Source: Anas platyrhynchos (Eukaryota > Chordata > Aves > Anseriformes > Anatidae). From it: 64,000 bases of DNA. Under the pieces are notes generated by a model. The model was not told the DNA's origin and searched no databases. It saw only the letters and a list, made by a program, of their open reading frames with translations. Made by a program: the position numbers and the translations under genes. The DNA is taken from positions 27,995,001 through 28,059,000 of the forward strand of contig NC_092591.1 of NCBI RefSeq assembly GCF_047663525.1, written 5' to 3'. Below, piece by piece: positions 57,375-64,000 of this stretch. Positions within the stretch are counted from its first letter, which is position 1, and every line of letters starts with the position of its first letter.

Positions 57375-60300
57375 AATCTGCATGCCCATCTCCTCTGAGT
57401 TGTATCTTCTCATTGCTCTCCACTTTTGTGTGACCTCTGTGTTATCTTCCAAAGCCACCCATCTCCTTTCACATAACTTCTCTCCATCACTTTCTAACAA
57501 CTTCTCCAGACCTTAGCTAACTCAAATACCACTTTCTAACAGTTTTCTGTTTTCATTTTCCTGTTTGCTGCTGCTTCTTGTTCCATGACACTTGCCCCCT
57601 GAAGCTCATGAAGAAGGTATGTGACATGGCTTCTGCTTTCTTTCTCTCGGTGCAGAGGAAGAATGTGGGTGAAGAAATCCAGAGCAAACAGTTCACACCT
57701 GGTGGCCAGGACTCGGTCCTGAGCCATAGACATCAATGCAATGACAGCCATTGATGTCACTTATTGAGCTGGTAGGAAACTGGGCCCATTTTTGGGTAGA
57801 AAATCCATATATGACTACACATCTATAGCATTCATATATGTGTGTGTTTATATATCTGTATGGAAACAAATGTATATTTATTTTGGCTTAGCTTTTCTAC
57901 TGAACTGTGACTTCCTTGTCACAAAGGTGTTAAATCTTCTCCTTTCACTCCCAAAGCTTAGATTTTAAAAATGGGATGTGGGGGGAGAGCCTGTAAAGTT
58001 GATGTCCATCTCTTGGTGTTCAGGAATTAATTTCTGTGACATTGCAACATTTGATGACTGTTGGCCAAAATTTTTACCCGTTCAAGAAACACAGATTAAA
58101 AAAAAAAAAAGAAAAAAAAAAAAAAAAAGAAGGAATGGAGCAATTTTATTTTTGATTAAAATTTCATCAAAAGACAGCTTTAGGAAATTTCAACCAGCTC
58201 TAATAAAGAATGAAGTAGTGGATGACTTTTTAATGTGGTTTTCATTTGTGGTCATATTCCCATATTTCAGTAACATTTATAACCCCATAATATGCCCATA
58301 AAAATGTTATTTTTATTTCTCTCTCATCCTGTAATTCCATCATTGTGTATTTCTACCCATAACGGCCTGGGAGCTTGGGAAACCTCAAGAATGTTTAAAT
58401 AAGATATTTCTTGTTTTAATTTTCTTCTCCCCTTCCCTTCGCCGCCTGCCGTTTCCCACCCACAGAAGAGGTCCAAGAGGAAGGTAGGTGAAAGCACTTC
58501 TCAGCCCCACTCTTCCCTGCAGCAGGGCTCAGCTGATGCTCGCCTCGTTTTGCAAGGTGGTAGAAGAAAACAAGAGGCAAGAGAAGGATGCTGTGGCAAA
58601 GGATTCCTCACCTGACAACATTTGCTTCCTTAAACTGCTGGTTTAGCAGGGTGTCTGCAGAAGTTTGGGGATTCCACAGTGGGTATCCCATACCTACCTG
58701 TATCCATGCGGTTTTGGGGAGGCAGCAGCATGGGAAATGAGGGCACCATCCCCTCCTGCAGGCCACAGTGGGCTCCCAGGCTGATTTTGAGCCCTGGGTG
58801 CTTGTAATACCTGTGGTGGGGGTCTGGCTATAAAGGTTTATATCCCACGTCCACTGGTTTCTCCTGTGTAGCTTGGCAGATAATGATCGGATGGATTTTA
58901 AAACCAAAATCCATCTGGGGTAAGGTACGCTTGTAGCCACATTACACAGTACATATGTGATAATATGTAATATTATATATAATATGCTGTATATATTACG
59001 AGTTATAGACTATAATATATAATATTATATATAATATAAATAATAACACCACAGAATGTAGGTGTTACTAATCCTATTTATGCAGAGGCTGGCAAGAAAT
59101 CCCAGCTAGCTCCCCGCGTTGCGCACGGTATTTGCAGGGGCAGAAGAGGGGCTGGAACAGAAACCCACCCTTTGCACGTGAGAGGTTTGGGCCATGGTGC
59201 TCCGGGTATGAGGAGCCAAAGGGTGTGTCGGTTCCCTTTGCATTTGCAAAGTTTTCTGCTATGGGCATATTCAAAACCCAGGTAATCCTCTTTATAATGG
59301 GGGTAGCAGATGGCAGGATTTTTGCAGAACGCAGGTCCAGAAGGATTTACATTTCTTCTGTCTGTGCGTGCTTCGGTTGCCTGTCTCCATTTCATCTCTG
59401 TTTCTCTATTTCATCCCCCCCCCCCATGTTTTTTTAGACTCCCCCGTTGTGTTCACACACCCTTTAGTCTAACACTTCTCATTTTCCATCTCATTGCTCT
59501 TGCTCCCTGCCGCATCCCAGCTGCTGAAGTTCACGAAGAAGGTATGTGCTGTGACCTTCCCAATTCCTCCCCATCCTCCCCTTAGCACTGGGAGGAATTC
59601 AAGGGTGGTGCAAGAGGAGCAAGACGTGGTTACGTGGCATTGTCTTTGCTTTCCATATTTCCTCCATAACCTCCTCCTTTGTAGGCTAACCCACTCCTGC
59701 CTGACCAAACCTAACTGCCTGAATGCCCACTTTAAGTGGCAAATCTGCTCTGGTCCATGTCTCTGGAAGCCAGATGCTGGACCTTCACTTTTTCCCCCAT
59801 CTGTGCATCAGAGGAGCTGCCTGCTGCCGTAGAAAGCTCCCTTTCCAACCAGAGCAGGCAAAGCTCCAGGCACAAGGTCCTGGGCATTGGCATGGGTGCT
59901 GCACTGCTGGCACCCCAGGCTCTGCCCTCCCGCCCAGTGCACAGCCTGCCATAAAGCCAATCTGCATGATGGCAGAAGGCTTTTCCTAAGAACCCGGACT
60001 CAGAGGAAAAGTCCAGCCTGTACCTGAGCACCCAAGCAATATGTTTTTGTCCATTCCTTTCACATGGTGCAGTTATTTTCCGCTCACCTACATCTCAAAT
60101 TCCTGCTCCTCCTGGCCATAAGTGCATCCCTTACTGGGATTAAACTTTTCTCTCCAGCCTGATAGAGTTTTCAGCCTGTGTAATATCAGCCTATGTATTA
60201 ATGTGTCTCTCCTAATGTTCCTTTCCATCCTGTCCTGTGGCACCTCCCACCTAATGAAGCTCATGAGGAAGGTATGTGAGATGACCCCTGAATCCCCATT

Positions 60301-62343
60301 GTTCAGAGTAAGCTCTGCTGTGGCCAGGAGGTCATAAGGTGGTAAAAAGTAGCAGGAGTTGAAGCCAGGCACCTCGGTGTGGAATTGCACTTGCCACTGT
60401 GTTGGTTTTTGTACTCTTCCTTCATGTTCTGTCCTGACGTTTGGTGTCCTGGTGATGCTACGTGGCAATTGTTGCACGAAAAATTAAAAAGAAACTTCTG
60501 TAAAGTAGTTTACAGAAGGGAAATGTAAACCTCTTGCAAGGATTGAAAAGTCTCTGTGCTTTGAGATGGGTTGGGTCTGGCTGGGAGGCTTGTCCTGGTC
60601 CTCTATGTGGGGAGGGTCGGGCCTCTGGGCAACCCGCAGGTGTGCCCCACTGGGTGTGCTGCTCCTACAGCAGCCTCCCCGCGTGCCCACAGCTAAGGTT
60701 AAAGCCTGCTGTGTGAAGCAACAGGCAACTATTCTGTGTTTTAGCTTTGCAAATGGTTAAAGACGGCTTTCTTCATGTTCATGCAATGGTGTTTCTAGGC
60801 CGCTGTCTTGTGGTGGCAAGCACGGCCCTGTGCCACCAGGAGGGTGCTGGCCTCAGGCTGTGAATCTGCTGAGCCTGGGCCGGCAGCAGCCCTGTGAGGG
60901 TGCATGCTTCATCCAGAACAGCAGCAGTGTGAGTTTAAGACAAATGCCACTGATATGGCTGCGTAAATCAGTTTTATGTTCTTAATACCTCAGACTATCT
61001 GCATCCTCCCCCCCAGTAGTGCTTTCTGTATCTGTGTTCATTTTATTTCCCTGCAATATATCCTCAGACTCTCCCTCCCCTCTTCTTGGTACGAGTACAA
61101 GGTTGTTCTGATGTCTCTAACGCTCTTGTCTTCCTTTGCATTTTGCTCTGTGACTCTTCCCACCTGCCAAAGCTCATGCGGAAGGTATGTGCCATCATTT
61201 GCAAATCCCTCTAGCTCTGTCCAGAGTGGTAACATGTGCAGGAGTCCTGGCGGTGGCTGAAGAGGAGAGGATGTGAAAGCATCCTCTGGGCGCTTGCTGA
61301 GAGCTGCTTCGCTTGGTGATGGGCTGCAACAGTTCTCACTGCTGCCCTTGATGCGGCACCAGTTGGCCTTCCCTGCTGCATGCAGAGCTTTGATTTCCCC
61401 CATGCTCTGATTTCCCTGGCCAGGCTGTCCATAGGGGTACCAGTTGGTATGGGGATAGTGCTCCCCAAAGCATCTCCTCCCAGCTGGCCCTAGTGCCACA
61501 TCCCTCGGCCTCCCACCCCATCACTGCATGGAGACAACACTCAGTTTTGCAGAAGCGTGTGCTGACCTGGAGGTTTTATTTATTTATTTTCTCCTAGGTT
61601 AATGTGCATCATGCAAACAAAGGGATAGCAGGGTTGCAGTTCTGCTTGATTTTTACAATGCGCATTAAATCTCAGATCTGGCAAGGTGGTCTGTGCAATT
61701 AGCAAAATAGTACAACGTGTTTACCTGAGCATCCTCCCACCACCCAAAACCCCTTTACCTTTAAACTGCCCTCTCAGCCCTTCCTTGCATGCCCAGCTAG
61801 CTGTGACCCCATGCTCAGTCCCATGGGTCGGGGAGCAGAAAGGTGCTCATGCTCTCCTTCACATCCCTGTGCCTGCTCCATGCACTAGGGGGGAAATCCT
61901 GGCTGCTGGGGAAATCAACACCTGCTCCCCCGAGCTCGCTGGTTTCTGCAGCGGTTGGGATTTCTATGCACATGAATAAGGACGGGTTGTCTAGGCCCTT
62001 TTTACACATTCAAACCTGTGGACCTGATTTAATCACAAGTTATTCTTTATGTCTGCTGATGGTAGTGGTATATAACATGAGTATACGTCATTCTCCTGCA
62101 TTTCTCATCTCCCAGTACCCTCTCTCCTTCCTCTCCACAATTTTGATTGACATCCATTTTCCCCTCGACTTCTCTTTTAATCTTATTAATGTTTTTTACC
62201 CTTTTAACCCCTCCACCCTAGCTAAAAAAGTATATTTTTTTGTTTGTTTTTTTTAATGATCCTCTCTTTCTTGCTCTAATTCTCTTATCTTTCTTTGCAT
62301 CTCCTTCCCTGCTACTTCCCTCTTAAAGAAGTCCATGAACCAG
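54256..62343 (+). CDS. TNNT3: TNNT3, fast skeletal muscle troponin T, N-terminal part (gene runs off the window)
   Basis: TNNT3 anchors the troponin complex to tropomyosin on the thin filament of fast muscle. Nine coding exons are visible (20, 14, 18, 12, 18, 21, 12, 12 and 15 nt). All internal junctions from exon 4 on are phase 1, so any internal exon can be skipped without changing frame. Together they encode MSDTEEVEQGE, EEYEEE, AHEE, EEVQEE, AAEVHEE, AHEE, AHAE and EVHEP, 47 residues. This is the acidic, hypervariable N-terminus that tunes calcium sensitivity. It aligns with human EVEQ...QYEEEE...AQEEAAEVHEEVHEP, apart from three extra A-H-x-E exons. The tropomyosin- and troponin I/C-binding exons lie beyond 64000, so the product here is partial. 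Confidence 0.95.
54628..54735 (-). mobile_element. Possible heavily eroded CR1 fragment
   Basis: TCACAGGATCAGAAGCCTCA, GACCTGCAGAGGTCATTTAC and CTGCTATGAGG loosely follow the inverted CR1 order. Identity is low and the call is tentative. Confidence 0.25.
55342..55355 (+). CDS. TNNT3: TNNT3 exon 3 (14 nt)
   Basis: The acceptor is CTCTCCCACAG|G and the donor is GAGAGG|GTAAGT. It completes Val and adds EQGE plus one base, moving the frame from phase 2 to phase 1. It corresponds to human VEQ. Confidence 0.88.
56131..56148 (+). CDS. TNNT3: TNNT3 exon 4 (18 nt, EEYEEE)
   Basis: The acceptor is ATCAATGCAG|A after a pyrimidine tract; the donor is GAAGAAG|GTAACA. Phase 1 in and out; it encodes EEYEEE, matching human QYEEEE. 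18 nt is a common size for exons in this region. Confidence 0.9.
57605..57616 (+). CDS. TNNT3: TNNT3 micro-exon AHEE, first copy (12 nt)
   Basis: The 12 nt CTCATGAAGAAG lies between ...CCCCCTGAAG and GTATGTGACAT. Phase 1 to 1; it reads AHEE. It is nearly identical in exon, acceptor and donor to the copy at 60260 and has no human counterpart at this position. Inclusion in mRNA is inferred. Confidence 0.7.
58466..58483 (+). CDS. TNNT3: TNNT3 exon EEVQEE (18 nt)
   Basis: The acceptor is TTTCCCACCCACAG|A and the donor is GAGGAAG|GTAGGT. Phase 1 in and out; it encodes EEVQEE, aligning with human EEAQEE just before AAEVHEE. Confidence 0.9.
58952..59047 (+). repeat. AT-rich palindromic repeat (ATAATATTATATA-type)
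   Basis: About 95 bp almost wholly A/T with repeated TAATATTATATATAATAT units, in a TNNT3 intron between EEVQEE and AAEVHEE. The units are self-complementary. Confidence 0.8.
59521..59541 (+). CDS. TNNT3: TNNT3 exon AAEVHEE (21 nt)
   Basis: The acceptor is CCGCATCCCAG|C and the donor is GAAGAAG|GTATGT. Phase 1 in and out; it encodes AAEVHEE, identical to the human segment. Its 3' half and donor resemble the AHEE exons, so it may be their ancestor. Confidence 0.92.
60260..60271 (+). CDS. TNNT3: TNNT3 micro-exon AHEE, second copy (12 nt)
   Basis: The 12 nt CTCATGAGGAAG lies between CACCTAATGAAG and GTATGTGAGAT. Phase 1 to 1; it reads AHEE. With the preceding exon it makes VHEEAHEE. It belongs to the duplicated micro-exon family. 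Confidence 0.75.
61173..61184 (+). CDS. TNNT3: TNNT3 micro-exon AHAE (12 nt)
   Basis: The 12 nt CTCATGCGGAAG lies between CCACCTGCCAAAG and GTATGTGCCAT. Phase 1 to 1; it reads AHAE. The Ala variant matches the H(E/A)EAH wording of the galliform Tx element. Confidence 0.75.
62222..62229 (+). pseudogene. Possible second decayed micro-exon
   Basis: CCTCCACCCTAG|CTAAAAAA|GTATATTT sits 100 bp before EVHEP and resembles the family pattern CCACCTxxxAAG|CTCATGxGGAAG|GTATGTG. The core codons are lost. Similarity is weak and could be chance in T-rich sequence. Confidence 0.2.
62329..62343 (+). CDS. TNNT3: TNNT3 exon EVHEP (15 nt)
   Basis: The acceptor is CCTCTTAAAG|A and the donor is GAACCAG|GTATGT. 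Phase 1 to 1; it encodes EVHEP, matching human VHEP and the chicken EVHEP that closes the variable block. It is the last clear exon in the window. Confidence 0.85.
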
Positions 62344-63970
62344 GTATGTGACTTCTGAATTCCTCTGCGTCAATCTGAAGGGTTATTGTGTGCTGGAAAT
62401 TCAGCTGTTTGGCAATTTCACAATTGGGTTGTATTCTCAATTGGGACTAAGTGGAAAATTTGCAAACAAAAACCAAAACATTAAAAAATAAAAAGAAGAA
62501 TGAAAGCTTTTTTTGGCAGATATTGAAATTTATTTTTATTTGGGTGAAACCAAACATTTTGATCCAACATTTTAGATTTTTTTTTCTTTCCTCTTGGGAA
62601 GAGGTCCAACTTTTGAGATGAAAATTCATTTGGAAATAGTTCTGAAGCATTGGCTTTATGGATAACGTGGAGTATATATAGTGCAATGCAAGAACATGAA
62701 TTTGGAATGAGAGATTGTCACAAGGCACAAAAAAAAAAAAAAAAAAAAAAAAAAGATGGTTTTGCTTCAGAATGTTAATATCCATGCAAGCTTTGGTTGT
62801 GAAACTGTTTCATTTTTATTTTTTTAACCAAAATCTTAGCTGAATTTACATGAGTTTTGAAATACTGAGATGTATTTGGAGCTGTGATTTCGGACACAAA
62901 ACAATAGCAGTAACTCTAATATTATACTCAGGAATTCAAAGATGGTGGAAGGAACCCGATAAAAATACAAAACATTAATGATAAACTGTAACTTGCAGCT
63001 TCCTTACACCTTCCATCAATAATACTTTCCTCCGCCCTGTGGTGCATAATAATGAGGATGAGCTAACTGTTGCATGAAAGATGTAATAACGTTTTTGTGA
63101 ACAAGTATTTCCGTGCGTGCACTCTAATGACAGCTGCTGAGTGGCCTCAGAGCTGTCCTCATGCTGAGAGTGGGAACGTTAGGATGTTTATTGTGTGGAA
63201 AAGCAGAAATCGAACTCGCAGCACCCTCTGAGCTGTGAAAAAGGTTTTGTACTGTTTTGGGCAGCTTTCTAAATCCAGCCATCTCTCAGAGCCGTCCACC
63301 CTGGCTGTTCCTCTCCGCGGTCCGCAGAGGGAGACCAGCCTCTTGGTTTTGAGCAGAGCAGCAGTGCTCCTGCGACAGGCAGGGATTGATTTGGTGTGAC
63401 TTAATGCTTCAACATCCCTCTGTGTGCTGCTTCTCACCTCCCTACTGCTCCCACAGCTTCTTGCTTCCTATCCTGCCCTTCCCACGTTAATGATATTAAT
63501 TCCTCATTACCTGTGGCTATGTCATTCCTGAGCTGTGTTTGCACGAGCTGGAGCTCCTTGCTGCCATCCCAGCCACCCCATATGTCTCTGCCCCCTGCAT
63601 GCCTTCCAAAGTCCTGGGCGTTGGTCTCAAGCTCAGGCACACATATCGGCTTGAAATTTGTGCAAATTAATAATGAAATCCGATTAACAGTCAAGCCATA
63701 CCTACAGCCTTCTGTGCTTTTTTTTCCTGTAACTGTCTGTCTCTAACATGAGCAAAAAGGAAGGTTTATAAAGATGTAAGCAGAATGAGAGCCTCTTGCA
63801 GCTCTTCGTGCTGCCTTGTTATTATTTAGTTTCTGTGCTGTTAATGCTGTCTTTGTCTAATGCATCTCATGAGTCCCAGCCTGGTCCTGCACAAGGTCAG
63901 AGCTGTTGCTGTTGTGTTTCTTCTTCTAATTCCTTTACTTTTCTTTGCTGACACTTTCCACCTAACCAAG

Positions 63971-63975
63971 TGCAT
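63971..63975 (+). pseudogene. Decayed TNNT3 micro-exon copy
   Basis: CCACCTAACCAAG|TGCAT|GTGTGTGACATCTAAATTCCT keeps the acceptor flank, a CAT codon and the donor flank of the micro-exon family, but about seven exon bases are missing. The following intron matches that after EVHEP (GTATGTGACTTCTGAATTCCT). Five nt would break the frame, so it is probably dead. Confidence 0.45.
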
Positions 63976-64000
63976 GTGTGTGACATCTAAATTCCTATGT

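Larger units (their letters stand above)
54276..64000. other. TNNT3: TNNT3 introns within the variable-exon block
   Basis: Introns of about 0.7-1.7 kb separate the micro-exons. Several share related flanks: pyrimidine-rich CCACCTxxxAAG acceptors and GTATGTG donors, which points to exon duplication together with intron flank. The rest is T-rich unique sequence with homopolymers and the AT palindrome at 58952. Confidence 0.75.

Noticed and set aside
57655..57673. Exon-4-like AGGAAGAAT after a good acceptor (CTCTCGGTGCAG)
   Set aside because: Reading on gives an in-frame stop, and splicing at GTGGGT would create a TAA stop with the next exon, so it cannot be a coding exon.

Overview
The window is vertebrate nuclear DNA, most likely from a bird. 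Three genes sit in the order LSP1 (+), PRR33 (-), TNNT3 (+). This matches the order I recall next to TNNI2 on human 11p15.5. The coding exons were placed from splice sites, reading phase and protein resemblance. The avian call rests on CR1-type LINE fragments and on extra histidine-rich micro-exons at the N-terminus of fast troponin T, a bird-specific trait. The species cannot be named from the window.

Region by region: 1-10450 is upstream and first-intron DNA of LSP1. It holds a possible alternative LSP1 first exon (1086-1165) and an orphan coding-like frame (3445-3778). A GC-rich, CpG-rich block at 10180-10650, preceded by a 230 bp purine tract, carries the best-supported LSP1 first exon (10451-10509). 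Nine more LSP1 coding exons lie between 19783 and 30724. They join in frame to 353 codons and end in the conserved C-terminal tail of the actin-binding protein. 30750-34600 is 3' UTR and intergenic sequence. The PRR33 coding region is one uninterrupted minus-strand frame (34753-36363), convergent with LSP1. 36364-49840 is a 13.5 kb spacer between PRR33 and TNNT3, which are transcribed away from each other.

TNNT3 starts near 49870 with a TATA-box promoter and a non-coding exon. Coding starts at 54256. Nine short coding exons, all in phase, are visible before the window ends inside the gene. They encode the acidic, alternatively spliced N-terminal region of fast skeletal troponin T.

Functionally, LSP1 is a leukocyte F-actin-binding phosphoprotein, TNNT3 is the tropomyosin-binding subunit of fast-muscle troponin, and PRR33 is a poorly characterised proline-rich protein. 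The most interesting part is the TNNT3 5' half. A tandem family of 12-21 nt exons, with decayed relics, encodes H-E-E-A-H type repeats resembling the metal-binding Tx element of galliform breast-muscle troponin T, but with 4-residue rather than 5-residue units.
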